A stretch of 64,000 nucleotides of DNA. Source: Herbaspirillum sp. DW155. Its GTDB lineage: Bacteria; Pseudomonadota; Gammaproteobacteria; Burkholderiales; Burkholderiaceae_D. The notes under the pieces were generated by a model that was given only the letters and a program-made list of their open reading frames with translations, searched no databases and was not told where the DNA came from. This document shows positions 9,948-18,185 of this stretch, piece after piece. The translations under genes were made by a program, and so were the position numbers. The stretch is from assembly GCF_037076565.1 (NCBI RefSeq), contig NZ_AP029028.1:4774001-4838000 (forward strand), given 5' to 3'. How positions within the stretch are numbered: position 1 is the first letter of the stretch; each line of letters opens with the position of its first letter.

Positions 9948-10703
9948 ATGGCTATCGGCAACACCACCGGCGTGGACAGCCAGTCCCTGCTGCCCGCCAC
10001 CAACTCATCCAACGCGTCGACTCCGGCAAGCCTATCGGCCAGCGACAAGCTGCCCGCGACTGCGGGTGAGAGCACCAGCGGCGACAAGATCGCCGAGGCC
10101 CGCCAGTCCAACCTGCTCACGGTCAGCGGTGCCAAGGCGCAGTTCAACTTGTCCATCGTGCAGTCATCGCTGGAAGTCTCGCTGCAGACCCAGAACGATC
10201 CCCTGGCGCTGGTCTACAAGACCGCCATCGAAAACATCAACGACATCCTGCGACCGCAGCTGGGCGACAACGCCATCCAGACCGCAGCAAAGCAGGACAA
10301 TTCCCCTGAAGCCACGGCCGGACGCATCGTCTCCTTCATCACCAACATGTTCGACCTCTACAAGAAAAACAACCCGGACAAGGACGATGCCAGCAACATC
10401 GATGACTACATGAACCTCATCTTCAAGGGCGTGGACCAGGGTTTCAAGGAAGCACGCGGCATCCTGGAGAGCCTCAACGTCCTGCAAGGCGATATCGCCA
10501 GCAACATCGACAAGACCTATGACCTGGTGCAGAAGGCGCTGGGCGACTTCATCAACAAGGTCAAGGGTGGCAAGCCGGAGGGTGAGGACGGTGCGGGCAG
10601 CGATGGCAACGCTGATGGCCAGGGCGGCACGGTGGTGGCCAGCGAGACGACGGTGAGCATTTCGGTGTCGGTGAGCCAGACGCGGATCAGTACGAGCGCC
10701 TGA
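9948..10703 (+). CDS. DUF5610 domain protein
   Basis: The 251-residue acidic soluble protein has no signal peptide or membrane segment. The N-terminal 60 residues are Ser/Thr/Ala-rich and low complexity, the middle (about 65-215) is helical and matches my recollection of the DUF5610 family found in beta- and gammaproteobacteria, and the tail is Gly/Asp-rich followed by a Ser/Val/Thr strand. The ATG at 9948 is chosen because AGGAGA lies just upstream; the longer frame from 9834 has no such site. It is monocistronic between two terminators. Function is unknown. Confidence 0.75.
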   Translation: MAIGNTTGVDSQSLLPATNSSNASTPASLSASDKLPATAGESTSGDKIAEARQSNLLTVSGAKAQFNLSIVQSSLEVSLQTQNDPLALVYKTAIENINDILRPQLGDNAIQTAAKQDNSPEATAGRIVSFITNMFDLYKKNNPDKDDASNIDDYMNLIFKGVDQGFKEARGILESLNVLQGDIASNIDKTYDLVQKALGDFINKVKGGKPEGEDGAGSDGNADGQGGTVVASETTVSISVSVSQTRISTSA

Positions 10704-10749
10704 TCGGCCTTTCCGTAGCATCCAACTTCTTCTCTTAAAATCTAATAAA

Positions 10750-10784
10750 AAAGAGGCTGTTCCATAAGGAAACAGCCTCTTTTT
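10750..10784 (+). terminator. Rho-independent terminator, probably bidirectional
   Basis: AAAGAGGCTGTT and AACAGCCTCTTTTT arms surround a short loop. A-rich and T-rich flanks on both sides would allow termination of the DUF5610 gene (+) and of tex (-), which converge here. Confidence 0.9.
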
Positions 10785-10843
10785 ACTAAGTTTTCATTGT
10801 ATCTATAAGCTACGAAAAAACCGCTCTCGATACCTGCAAAACA

Positions 10844-13195
10844 TCACCCACGCAACTTCGCAAACGCCGCCGCCATCGCGTTGTTGGCCGGTGCCTGCTC
10901 GCGGCCGCGCTGGTTCTGGTGTTGCGACAGGCGGCGCGAATCGGTGCGGTCGCCGCGCTGTTCATTGCGCGCACCCGGAGCCGGGGCGGTGTCGTTCAGG
11001 CGCATGGTCAGGGCGATGCGCTTGCGCTTCTCGTCCACTTCCAGCACCTTGACCTTGACCACCTGGCCAGCCTTGACCACGGTGTGCGGGTCCTTCACGT
11101 AGCTGTTGGACAGCGCCGAGATGTGGACCAGGCCATCCTGATGCACGCCGATGTCCACGAAGGCACCGAAGGCCGCCACGTTGGTGACCACGCCTTCCAG
11201 GATCATATCCACGCGCAGGTCCTTGATCTCTTCCACGCCTTCCTTGAAGGTGGCGGTGGTGAACTCCGGACGCGGGTCGCGGCCGGGCTTGTCGAGTTCC
11301 TTCAGGATGTCGGTGACGGTGGGCACGCCGAACTTCTCATCGGCATACTTGGCCGGCGACAGGCTCTTGAGCAAGGCGGTCTGTCCCAGCACGCTCTTCA
11401 CATCCTTCTTGATGTCGGCCAGGATCTTTTGCACCAGCGGATAGGATTCCGGGTGCACTGCGGAGGCATCCAGCGGGTTCTCGCCATTCATCACGCGCAG
11501 GAAGCCGGCGGCCTGCTCGAAGGTCTTCTCGCCCAGGCGCGGCACTTCGCGCAGGGCTGCCCGCGAATTGAACATACCCTTCATATCGCGGTAGGACACG
11601 ATGCTCTGCGCCACGCTGGCGTTAAGCCCGGAGACGCGCGCCAGCAGGGGCGCGGAAGCCGTGTTCACATCGACTCCCACCGCGTTCACGCAGTCTTCCA
11701 CCACCGCATCCAGCGAGCGCGCCAGTTGCGTCTGGCTCACATCGTGCTGGTACTGGCCCACGCCAATCGACTTGGGATCGATCTTGACCAGCTCGGCCAG
11801 CGGATCCTGCAGGCGGCGCGCAATCGAGACCGCGCCGCGCAGCGACACGTCCAGATCCGGCAATTCCTTGGAGGCGAATTCGGAGGCCGAATACACCGAT
11901 GCGCCCGCTTCGGACACCACGATCTTGGTGAGCTTGAGTTCCGGGCGCAGCTTGATGAGGTCCTGGGCCAGCTTGTCGGTTTCACGCGAGGCGGTGCCAT
12001 TGCCGATCGAGATCAGCGAGACATTGTGCTTCTCGGCCAGTTGCGACAGGGTATGCAGCGAACCATTCCAGTCATTGCGCGGCTGGTGCGGATAGATGGT
12101 GTCGGTGGCCACGACCTTGCCGGTGGCGTCCACGACAGCGACCTTCACGCCGGTACGCAGACCGGGGTCCAGGCCCATGGTGGCGCGCGGGCCGGCCGGT
12201 GCGGCCAGCAGCAGATCCTTCAGGTTGCGGGCGAAGACGTTGATGGCTTCGGCCTCGGCCTTCTCGCGCAGGGTGGTCATCAGCTCCGTTTCGAGGTGCA
12301 TGAAGACCTTCACGCGCCAGGCCCAGCGCACCGTATCGGAGAGCCACTTGTCGGCAGCACGGCCCTTGTTGGAGACACCAAAGCGCGAAGCGATGCGACC
12401 TTCGCAGGGGTTGTGCGGAGCGTCCCACTTCGGCTTTTCTTCTTCGCTGTCCAGGCGCAGCACCACGTTCAACATTTCTTCGCGACGGCCACGGAACAAG
12501 GCCAGCGCGCGGTGCGAGGGGATGGTGGAATAGGTTTCGGAATAATCGAAGTAGTCGGCGAATTTTTCACCGGCATCCTGCTTGCCTTCGATCACCTTGG
12601 ATTCGACCACGCCGTGCTCGGTGAGGTATTCGCGCAAGCTCTGCAGCAGCTCGGCGTCTTCCGAGAAGCGCTCCATGAGGATTTGGCGTGCGCCATCCAG
12701 CGCCGCCTTGGTATCGGGCACGCCAGGGTTGTCGCCATTGTCGGTGGTGAAGGCGGGCTTGATGAACCTGGCCGCTTCTTCTTCCGGATTCAGGGTCGGA
12801 TCGTTCAACAGCGCATCGGCCAGTTCGGTCAGGCCGGCTTCGGCGGCGATCTGGGCCTTGGTGCGGCGCTTGGGCTTGTAGGGCAGGTAGAGGTCTTCCA
12901 GGCGGGTCTTGTCTTCCGCGTGGGTGATGGCGTCCAGCAGCACGGGCGTCATCTTGCCCTGCTCTTCGATGGAGGCGATGATCGCGGCGCGGCGGCTTTC
13001 CAGTTCGCGCAGATAACGCAGGCGTTCTTCCAGCAAACGCAGTTGTACATCGTCCAGGCCGCCGGTAACTTCCTTGCGGTAGCGGGCGATGAAGGGAACG
13101 GTGGCACCTTCGTCCAGCAAGGCGATGGCGGCAGCGACCTGAACCGGCTTGGCGGCGAGTTCGAGGGCGAGTCGTTGTTCGATAGAAGGCAGCAT
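10844..13195 (-). CDS. tex: Tex family RNA-binding transcription accessory protein
   Basis: A nucleic-acid-binding protein related to eukaryotic Spt6, 783 residues, normal for the family. In order it shows the N-terminal helical Tex domain ([19 protein letters not shown]), a YqgF-like RNase H fold ([18 protein letters not shown]), helix-hairpin-helix modules ([16 protein letters not shown] and [18 protein letters not shown]) and a C-terminal S1 domain ([19 protein letters not shown]). A basic, Gln/Asn-rich tail follows. It is transcribed alone, convergent with the DUF5610 gene. Confidence 0.96.
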   Translation of the reverse strand: MLPSIEQRLALELAAKPVQVAAAIALLDEGATVPFIARYRKEVTGGLDDVQLRLLEERLRYLRELESRRAAIIASIEEQGKMTPVLLDAITHAEDKTRLEDLYLPYKPKRRTKAQIAAEAGLTELADALLNDPTLNPEEEAARFIKPAFTTDNGDNPGVPDTKAALDGARQILMERFSEDAELLQSLREYLTEHGVVESKVIEGKQDAGEKFADYFDYSETYSTIPSHRALALFRGRREEMLNVVLRLDSEEEKPKWDAPHNPCEGRIASRFGVSNKGRAADKWLSDTVRWAWRVKVFMHLETELMTTLREKAEAEAINVFARNLKDLLLAAPAGPRATMGLDPGLRTGVKVAVVDATGKVVATDTIYPHQPRNDWNGSLHTLSQLAEKHNVSLISIGNGTASRETDKLAQDLIKLRPELKLTKIVVSEAGASVYSASEFASKELPDLDVSLRGAVSIARRLQDPLAELVKIDPKSIGVGQYQHDVSQTQLARSLDAVVEDCVNAVGVDVNTASAPLLARVSGLNASVAQSIVSYRDMKGMFNSRAALREVPRLGEKTFEQAAGFLRVMNGENPLDASAVHPESYPLVQKILADIKKDVKSVLGQTALLKSLSPAKYADEKFGVPTVTDILKELDKPGRDPRPEFTTATFKEGVEEIKDLRVDMILEGVVTNVAAFGAFVDIGVHQDGLVHISALSNSYVKDPHTVVKAGQVVKVKVLEVDEKRKRIALTMRLNDTAPAPGARNEQRGDRTDSRRLSQHQNQRGREQAPANNAMAAAFAKLRG

Positions 13196-13417
13196 GGTGA
13201 AACCCAGTCAACAGTTAAGCAATTAAGCGGTTATGCGGTGAGCAAAAACAAGCGTTGGATGATACGCAATTCAGGCAGCCACGCCAATCTTGACATTGCC
13301 CGATTGCACGCCAAAGCAGGCCGCGCGGGCAGATCCGGCGCGTGGGGAATTGGACGGCGGCGGCCAAAGCCGGGATAATCGACGCTTTCGCATCGCGCGT
13401 CCTCGTCTTTTTGCACC

Positions 13418-13996
13418 ATGTCCATCCGTCTCATCGTCGGTCTCGGCAACCCCGGCCCGGAATACGAACAAACCCGCCACAACGCCGGCTTCTGGCTGGT
13501 CGACAACCTCGCCGGTCCGGTGCGCCTGACACGCGAGCAGCGCTTCAACGCGCTGGCGGGCAAGACCAGCATCGCCGGCAATGAAGTCTGGCTGCTGGAA
13601 CCGCAGACCTACATGAACCGCTCCGGCCAGTCGGTCGGTGCACTGGCGCGCTTCTACAAGATCAATCCGGATGAAGTGCTGGTGGTGCATGATGAACTCG
13701 ATCTGCCACCGGGCGCGGCCAAGATCAAGAAAGGCGGTTCCTCGGGCGGGCACAATGGATTGAAGGACATCACCGCCGCCCTCGGCACGCAGGACTATTG
13801 GCGCCTGCGCCTGGGCATCGGCCATCCGCGCACGCTGGGCCTGCAGCAGCCGGTGGCCGACTTCGTGCTGCATCGGCCGCGCAAGGAAGAACAGGCGCTG
13901 ATCAACGAGGCGCTGGACAAGAGCCTCAACATCATTGCCCTGCTGGTACAGGGCAAGTTCGAACAGGCGATGATGGAATTGCATACCGGGAAGTAA
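13418..13996 (+). CDS. pth: Peptidyl-tRNA hydrolase
   Basis: Recycles peptidyl-tRNA by cleaving its ester bond. The 192-residue product has the family signature [20 protein letters not shown], which includes the catalytic histidine, then NRSGQSV, the aspartate-containing [11 protein letters not shown] motif and the [12 protein letters not shown] loop. The start at 13418 fits the usual N-terminus. It is divergent from tex and followed by a terminator. Confidence 0.97.
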   Translation: MSIRLIVGLGNPGPEYEQTRHNAGFWLVDNLAGPVRLTREQRFNALAGKTSIAGNEVWLLEPQTYMNRSGQSVGALARFYKINPDEVLVVHDELDLPPGAAKIKKGGSSGGHNGLKDITAALGTQDYWRLRLGIGHPRTLGLQQPVADFVLHRPRKEEQALINEALDKSLNIIALLVQGKFEQAMMELHTGK

Positions 13997-14022
13997 GCCC
14001 CCCTGCAGAGCAAGGATGAACG

Positions 14023-14051
14023 AAGGGCGCCCGCATACGAGCGCCCTTTTT
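14023..14051 (+). terminator. Terminator between pth and dsbC
   Basis: An eight-base-pair stem (AAGGGCGC with GCGCCCTT) is followed by TTTTT on the plus strand. It sits between two convergent genes. Confidence 0.85.
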
Positions 14052-14061
14052 CTTTGTCCGC

Positions 14062-14829
14062 TTACTTCAGCGAGGACAGTTTCTGTTCCAGTCCCTTGGC
14101 ATCGACCGCACCCGGGATGCGCGAGCCATCGGTAAAGAAGATAGTCGGCGTGCCGGTGACCTTGAGCTTCTTGCCCAGGGCCAGCACCTCTTCATGCGGG
14201 GCATTGCAGGAGGCGGCGGCAGCGGGTGCTTCCTTGCCGCTGACCATCCATTCGTTCCATGCCTTGCTCGGATTGGGCGCGCACCAGATGTTGCGCGACT
14301 TCACGATGGAGTCCGGCGAGAGGATGTTGTACTGGAAGGTGTAGTAAGTGATGTTGTCCACTTCCTGCAGGGTCTTGTGCAGGCGCTTGCAGTAGATGCA
14401 GTTGGGATCTTCGAAGATGGCGATGACGCGCTTGCCGTTGCCCTTGACGGTCTTGATGGCCTTGCCCAGCGGTAGCGCCGAGAACGGCACCTGGTTCAGC
14501 GACTCGATCTTTTCCTTGGTGTAGTCGCGGTAGCTCTGCGCATCGACCACGCGGCCGATGAAGAGGTACTGGGCCTTGGCATCGGTATAGATGACGTCGC
14601 CATCGATCTGGATTTCATACAGGCCGGCATAGGGCGTTTTGGTCACCGAATCGACCTTCGCATCCTTGCCCAGGCGCGGTTCGATCAGCTTCTTGATGGT
14701 GGCCTCGGTGCTGTCGGCGGCCTCGGCTTGCGCGTGGGCGCTCATGCCCACCAGGGTGGAAGCCAGCAGCAGCGCCGCCATGCTCAGATGGCGCAAGGAA
14801 CTCGCACCTGCGGTCAAAAATTTTTTCAT
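14062..14829 (-). CDS. dsbC: Thiol:disulfide interchange protein DsbC
   Basis: Periplasmic disulfide isomerase. The 255-residue product has a signal peptide (residues 1 to about 34, SAHA/QA), an N-terminal dimerisation domain, and a thioredoxin fold with the active site CIYC at residues 144-147 in the context FEDPNCIYCKRL, plus the cis-proline loop GTPTIFF. It forms a likely unit with the upstream FAD monooxygenase on the same strand. Confidence 0.95.
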   Translation of the reverse strand: MKKFLTAGASSLRHLSMAALLLASTLVGMSAHAQAEAADSTEATIKKLIEPRLGKDAKVDSVTKTPYAGLYEIQIDGDVIYTDAKAQYLFIGRVVDAQSYRDYTKEKIESLNQVPFSALPLGKAIKTVKGNGKRVIAIFEDPNCIYCKRLHKTLQEVDNITYYTFQYNILSPDSIVKSRNIWCAPNPSKAWNEWMVSGKEAPAAAASCNAPHEEVLALGKKLKVTGTPTIFFTDGSRIPGAVDAKGLEQKLSSLK

Positions 14830-15011
14830 ACTCGTCCTGATTCAAATCAAACGCGCTTCCAATCTTCGGAGCATCGGCCGCAAAGCCGCGCCAGGACTGG
14901 GTTCGCACATGTCTTTCAATAATGTCGGGGGGAAGTGTTTTGCTGGCGAAGAGAGCCACGACAGCGGCCGCGCTTCGCCAGAGGCCCTACCTTACCTGAA
15001 ATCGGCGCCGC

Positions 15012-16244
15012 TTACTGCCCCAGCGCGTGCGCAATCAGGCGGCGTTTCAGGATGGGCAGGCGGTTGACCAGGCTCATGCCGAGGTTGCGCACCAGGCGCA
15101 CCGGCTCGGCCTCGGTGGAGAAGATGCGATGCAGACCATCGGTGGCGATCTGCATCAGCAGCACTTCTTCCTTGCGGGCGCGGGCATAGCGGCGCAGCAC
15201 GCGCTCGTCGCCGCAGTCGTACTGCGGTTCACGCTTGACCAGGATATCGATCAACGCGGCCACATCACCGAAGCCCAGGTTCATGCCGTGCCCGGCCATG
15301 GGATGCACCACGTGGGCGGCGTCGCCGATCAAGGCCACGCGCGGAGCGATCATCGCGTGCGGCTTGATCAGGCGCAGCGGGAAGGCCTTGGCCACTTCGG
15401 GCTGCAGCGGCGTGAGTGCGCCCAGCACTGGCTTGGCCCATTGCGCCAGGCGCTCAGCCAGGGCCGACAACGGCAGCTGCAGCAACTGATCGGCCAGCGC
15501 CTGGGGCGCAGACCAGACCAGCGAGACGCGATTGCCCGGCAACGGCAGCAGGGCGATCACGCCTTCGGTGGGGCTGAACCACTGATAGGCCACGCCGCGA
15601 TGAGGCAGCTCGCAGGAGAAATTGGTGACGATGGCGTTCTGGCCGTAGCTGCGGTAATCGAGCCCGATATCGCACTGCCCGCGCACCCAGGAGTTGGCAC
15701 CGTCGGCACCGACCACCAGCGAGGCCGACAGCGACTGGCCGGATTCCAGCGTCAGCGTGGCGGTTTCACCGGCCACCGCCAGCGCGGTGGCGCGGCCGTG
15801 CAGCACGCGCACGTTGGGGGCGAAGCGCAGGGCGGCGTCCAGCGCCTGGTCGAGGTTGCGGTCCTCGACGATCCAGGCCAGGGCATCGGTGCGGGCGGCA
15901 TAGGCATCGAAGGTGAGCAGGCCGGGCCGGGCTTTCTCTGGGACGCCATCGCCGTGCACGGTCATGTTATCCACAGGGGCGATGCGCGAGGCATCCATGG
16001 CATCCCAGACGCGCACCGAGGACAGCAGGCGATGGGCGGTGTGGTTGAGGGCGTAGACCCGCACGTCCCAGCTGGCGGGATCGGGCGTGGCGGTCGCAGG
16101 CGGGGGGGCCAGCAGGGTCACCTTGAAGCCCGCCTGGGCCAGCCCCAGCGCCGCCGTCTTGCCGACCGCGCCGTCGCCGACGATGCAGATTTCAGTGCCA
16201 GCCGCAGCCGACGAAGAGGAATGGGTGTGTGCTTGGGTAGTCAT
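15012..16244 (-). CDS. UbiH/UbiF/COQ6-type FAD-dependent monooxygenase
   Basis: A flavoprotein hydroxylase of the ubiquinone biosynthesis type, 410 residues. The N-terminus has a Ser-rich leader and then the dinucleotide-binding motif IVGDGAVGKTAALG; the central DG motif is VVGADGANSWVR and the C-terminal FAD motif is ALIGDAAHVVHPMAGHGMN. The family includes UbiH, UbiF and UbiI, and the sequence alone does not tell which ring carbon is hydroxylated. The gene lies just upstream of tRNA-Phe on the opposite strand. Confidence 0.88.
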   Translation of the reverse strand: MTTQAHTHSSSSAAAGTEICIVGDGAVGKTAALGLAQAGFKVTLLAPPPATATPDPASWDVRVYALNHTAHRLLSSVRVWDAMDASRIAPVDNMTVHGDGVPEKARPGLLTFDAYAARTDALAWIVEDRNLDQALDAALRFAPNVRVLHGRATALAVAGETATLTLESGQSLSASLVVGADGANSWVRGQCDIGLDYRSYGQNAIVTNFSCELPHRGVAYQWFSPTEGVIALLPLPGNRVSLVWSAPQALADQLLQLPLSALAERLAQWAKPVLGALTPLQPEVAKAFPLRLIKPHAMIAPRVALIGDAAHVVHPMAGHGMNLGFGDVAALIDILVKREPQYDCGDERVLRRYARARKEEVLLMQIATDGLHRIFSTEAEPVRLVRNLGMSLVNRLPILKRRLIAHALGQ

Positions 16245-16291
16245 GCCGGCGATTATAAACGGGGTGGCGAAAACTATTTTTCAAAAAGGAC

Positions 16292-16319
16292 TTGCATAAT
16301 TTTTTAAAGTGTCTATACT
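16292..16319 (+). promoter_or_regulatory. Sigma-70-type promoter of tRNA-Phe
   Basis: TTGCAT and TATACT boxes are separated by 16 bases and end 10 bases before the tRNA 5' end, as expected for a strong tRNA promoter. Confidence 0.75.
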
Positions 16320-16329
16320 TGTCCGTCTT

Positions 16330-16405
16330 GGCCTGGTAGCTCAGTTGGTAGAGCAGAGGATTGAAAATCCTTGTGTCGGTGGTTCGATTCCGCCCCGGGC
16401 CACCA
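16330..16405 (+). tRNA. tRNA-Phe (anticodon GAA)
   Basis: A 76-base cloverleaf with acceptor arms GGCCTGG and CCGGGCC (one G-T pair), a D arm around GCTC/GAGC, an anticodon loop TTGAAAA with GAA at 16363-16365, a GGTTCGATTCC T arm and an encoded CCA. It is the integration target of the prophage array; its sequence from the anticodon stem to the 3' end is the att core. Confidence 0.97.
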
Positions 16406-16661
16406 AAGATTCAGCAGAATTGGCAGCGACACTCTCGAGTGTCGCTGCCTTTTTTGTTTCCTCTGCTGCTGCCATCAAGGCGAGCATTTCCCCGCGATCA
16501 ATTCGCGCATCATCCGCAATCTTCAAGGCCGTCTTCGCGTCAGGTACGCGCCCCTCCCGTGCGTACTTCCGAAGAGTCTCGTATTTCATCCCCCAATCCT
16601 TCGCCGTCCGGTAAAGCGTGCGCTCGCCAATCGCTTGGTCGATCACTTCTTGCAGCGTCAT
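16341..16661 (-). CDS. Phage repressor-like HTH protein; 3' end lies in the att core
   Basis: A small DNA-binding protein, 106 codons, divergent from the phage operon. Residues 1-70 resemble a lambda-repressor-type helix-turn-helix (YRTAKDWGMKYETLRKYAREG). The C-terminal part is encoded by the terminator hairpin and then by antisense of the att core and tRNA 5' half, ending GFSILCSTN. In the excised circle the frame would continue into the far end of element A and end instead with about 19 residues, IKRRKAMKILKYAH being the last 14. Element C has a paralogue with a different recognition helix. The immunity role is inferred from position and operators. Confidence 0.72.
   Translation of the reverse strand: MTLQEVIDQAIGERTLYRTAKDWGMKYETLRKYAREGRVPDAKTALKIADDARIDRGEMLALMAAAEETKKAATLESVAANSAESLVARGGIEPPTQGFSILCSTN
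16358..16407 (+). repeat. attL of element A: att core inside tRNA-Phe
   Basis: These 50 bases, from the anticodon stem to just past CCA, recur exactly at 26336-26385 and nearly in full at 38821-38868 and 48778-48822. This is the standard tRNA 3'-end target of tyrosine recombinases. Confidence 0.93.
16422..16455 (+). terminator. Terminator just past attL, supplied by element A
   Basis: A 12-base-pair stem (GGCAGCGACACT with AGTGTCGCTGCC), a CTCG loop and six T residues lie 17 bases past the tRNA 3' end. It should terminate the tRNA transcript. The same bases are read in the other direction as codons of the repressor gene. Confidence 0.88.
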
Positions 16662-16711
16662 AAGTAGCTCCTATTTATTTCCGAAAAACAATAATTAAAA
16701 ACAATGAGAAT

Positions 16712-16779
16712 TGCACTCCAAACGTTGTGCAATTGATTTATTATGCACTCCATTCGTTGTGCACTCCATTTGTTGCGCA
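16712..16779. promoter_or_regulatory. Three operator-like repeats of element A
   Basis: Three 20-base sites at 16712, 16744 and 16760 fit TGCACTCCAWWYGTTGYGCA, with TGCAC/GTGCA inverted ends. Offsets are 32 and 16 bases, close to whole helical turns. They lie between the divergent repressor and ssDNA-binding genes, where an immunity operator belongs. Confidence 0.7.
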
Positions 16780-16897
16780 CAACGAATGGGGATATGAACC
16801 ATTCGGTTTATACACCACTTGGAGCGCATTATGGCACATGCGTTCTCCCGCCGTTCATTCGCCCTGCGTGGGTCCAAAACTGTTCAAAGGAAAAACC

Positions 16898-17221
16898 ATG
16901 TCTGCAATCGATAACAAGCACCTCATTGAAATCGTCTCGGTCCAAGAGTCCTCCGGCGTCAGCCGCAAGACCGGCAATCCCTGGAAGATGTACCGGGCTC
17001 AATGCGTCGTCACTGGCGGCGACAACGGGGCGAAGGTGGGCGAACTGCTGTTGCCTGATTCGCTGAAGGACACGATTCCCGGCAAGTACCTCGCAGAATT
17101 CCAACTGGATGTGAGTTTTGAGCGCCTTGTTGTTCCTCGCATCACTGCGCTTCATGCGCACGCTGGTGGCGCTGCACGCCCGCAAGCCAAGCCTGCTGCT
17201 TCTGCCGCCGTACCAGCCTGA
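16898..17221 (+). CDS. Inovirus ssDNA-binding protein (gpV-like)
   Basis: Probable single-stranded-DNA-binding protein that coats the viral strand before assembly. It has 107 residues with beta-strand-rich sequence and an Ala/Pro-rich tail. The ATG at 16898 follows an AAAGGAAAAACC ribosome site; the longer frame beginning upstream has none. It is the first gene of the forward operon, where ssDNA-binding genes of related inoviruses sit, and element B encodes a diverged homologue in the equivalent place (36370-36699). Nearly identical to 39350-39673. Confidence 0.7.
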   Translation: MSAIDNKHLIEIVSVQESSGVSRKTGNPWKMYRAQCVVTGGDNGAKVGELLLPDSLKDTIPGKYLAEFQLDVSFERLVVPRITALHAHAGGAARPQAKPAASAAVPA

Positions 17222-17223
17222 CC

Positions 17224-17394
17224 ATGAAACAGGCGGCGGATAAATTCACGGCGGATCTGTTTAGTAGTCCCCGCCGTGGCCGCCCGCCGAAGCTCGCACC
17301 TAAAACGAATGCACAACGTCAGCGCGAGTTTCGCCAGCGGCGCAAGTTCGATTTTCTAATTTCCGTTACGCGTAACGATAAATCCGATGCCTAA
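17224..17394 (+). CDS. Small basic protein, 56 aa
   Basis: Starts two bases after the previous stop and overlaps the next gene by eight bases, so it is well placed in the operon. The product is strongly basic (SPRRGRPPKLAPKTNAQRQR), with an AT-hook-like GRPPK, suggesting nucleic-acid contact. The gene contains the 14-base palindrome CGTTACGCGTAACG (17364-17377), which recurs near the origin. Element C has the same protein. Function unknown. Confidence 0.6.
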   Translation: MKQAADKFTADLFSSPRRGRPPKLAPKTNAQRQREFRQRRKFDFLISVTRNDKSDA

Positions 17395-17626
17395 GTACGT
17401 CCTGTACTGCTCACAAGATGCCGCGCCTACCGTGTCAGTAGACGGCAAGCTCTCGTGCGATGGTGGTACAGCGGCGCTACAGGTTGGGTTGCTGGAAACA
17501 ACGCTGGACTCCCCGGATGCCTCGTCAGTAGCTGGTGTCTGGACTGCCGGTTTCTCCTTGGTGATGGCGTGTTTCCTGATCGGGCGTTGCATTGGCGCAG
17601 TACTTCAAATGATTCGGGAGGGGTAA
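17387..17626 (+). CDS. Small membrane protein, 79 aa, minor virion protein candidate
   Basis: Contains two N-terminal cysteines in strands (VLYCSQD, GKLSCDGG), an acidic middle and a C-terminal membrane segment (GVWTAGFSLVMACFLIGRCI) ending in a basic tail. Homologues are at 39839-40078 (element C) and, more distantly, 36107-36367 (element B), always after the ssDNA-binding gene and before the coat gene. The position matches minor coat genes of filamentous phages. The stop overlaps the next start by one base (TAATG). Confidence 0.65.
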   Translation: MPKYVLYCSQDAAPTVSVDGKLSCDGGTAALQVGLLETTLDSPDASSVAGVWTAGFSLVMACFLIGRCIGAVLQMIREG

Positions 17627-17718
17627 TGTCAACAGGTGCAATAACTGGACTATTGGCGGCAGGCGTCGCCGCTCTTTGGGTGCTGGACTTCGTGTTGATC
17701 TTCCGCGCCTTCTGCTAA
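17626..17718 (+). CDS. 30-residue membrane peptide (gpVII/gpIX-like position)
   Basis: A 31-codon gene coupled by a TAATG overlap to the previous stop. The product is one hydrophobic helix (TGAITGLLAAGVAALWVLDF) with a short polar C-terminus. Its size and location just before the major coat gene match the tiny tip proteins of filamentous phages. It is conserved in element C at 40078-40170. Confidence 0.6.
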   Translation: MSTGAITGLLAAGVAALWVLDFVLIFRAFC

Positions 17719-17779
17719 AGATTTGCCTATCTCGGGCAAGCGCTGCCGGACGTTTCCGGCGTTTTATAGGGGTAAAACC

Positions 17780-18016
17780 ATGCAAGTGCTCTCCAAGTTC
17801 AAGAAGGGTGCAGCCGTCGCCGCTGCTGGTGTGGCGGCAGTCGCTGCTGTGCCTGCTCATGCTGCTGGCACCACTGTGGATCTGAGTTCGATCACCGGTG
17901 CTGTCTCGTCCGGTGACATCGTGACCGGCGTTCTGGCCATCGGTGCGGTGCTGGCCGTGGTGCATGTGACCGTGAAAGCGGCCAAGCTGGTGATGGCGTT
18001 CCTGAAGTCGGCCTAA
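17780..18016 (+). CDS. Major coat protein (pVIII-like)
   Basis: A 78-residue precursor with a basic signal peptide cleaved after VPAHA (residue 28). The predicted 50-residue mature protein has an acidic N-terminal part (TTVDLSSITGAVSSGD), one membrane helix and a lysine-containing C-terminus (KAAKLVMAFLKSA) to contact DNA, the hallmark layout of filamentous phage coat subunits. The ATG at 17780 follows AGGGGTAAAACC. A terminator directly follows, as after gene VIII in Ff phages. Confidence 0.93.
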   Translation: MQVLSKFKKGAAVAAAGVAAVAAVPAHAAGTTVDLSSITGAVSSGDIVTGVLAIGAVLAVVHVTVKAAKLVMAFLKSA

Positions 18017-18037
18017 GGTTCGCCAAGCTGTAATCAG

Positions 18038-18068
18038 GGACGATGTAGCGCTGCATCGTCCTTTTTTT
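18038..18068 (+). terminator. Central terminator after the coat gene of element A
   Basis: GGACGATG and CATCGTCC arms around a palindromic centre are followed by seven T residues. It would let the coat mRNA accumulate relative to the downstream assembly genes. Confidence 0.88.
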
Positions 18069-18092
18069 CGTCCATACGAAAAGGGGGAAGGC

Positions 18093-18185
18093 GTGAATTA
18101 CTCGAACTGGTGGTATCTGATCGCATTCGCGTGGGGCATGGTTTGCGCGTGGGCGGTGGTCGTCGGCCTTGAGGTTTCGAAATGA
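18093..18185 (+). CDS. 30-residue membrane peptide before pIII
   Basis: A GTG start after a GGGGGAAG ribosome site opens a 31-codon frame whose stop overlaps the pIII start (ATGA). The product is one Trp-rich helix ([20 protein letters not shown]) ending GLEVSK. Homologues with the same overlap logic are at 40545-40637 (C) and 35692-35781 (B). A tip minor coat protein is likely by size and position. Confidence 0.65.
   Translation: MNYSNWWYLIAFAWGMVCAWAVVVGLEVSK

Noticed and set aside
10919..13378. 819-codon plus-strand open frame opposite tex
   Set aside because: Antisense shadow of tex with no family motifs; tex itself is unmistakable.
16712..16779. CRISPR-like interpretation of the short repeats at the phage control regions
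   Set aside because: Repeats are palindromic, few, overlapping and without spacers of constant length; operators explain them better. No CRISPR array is seen in the window.
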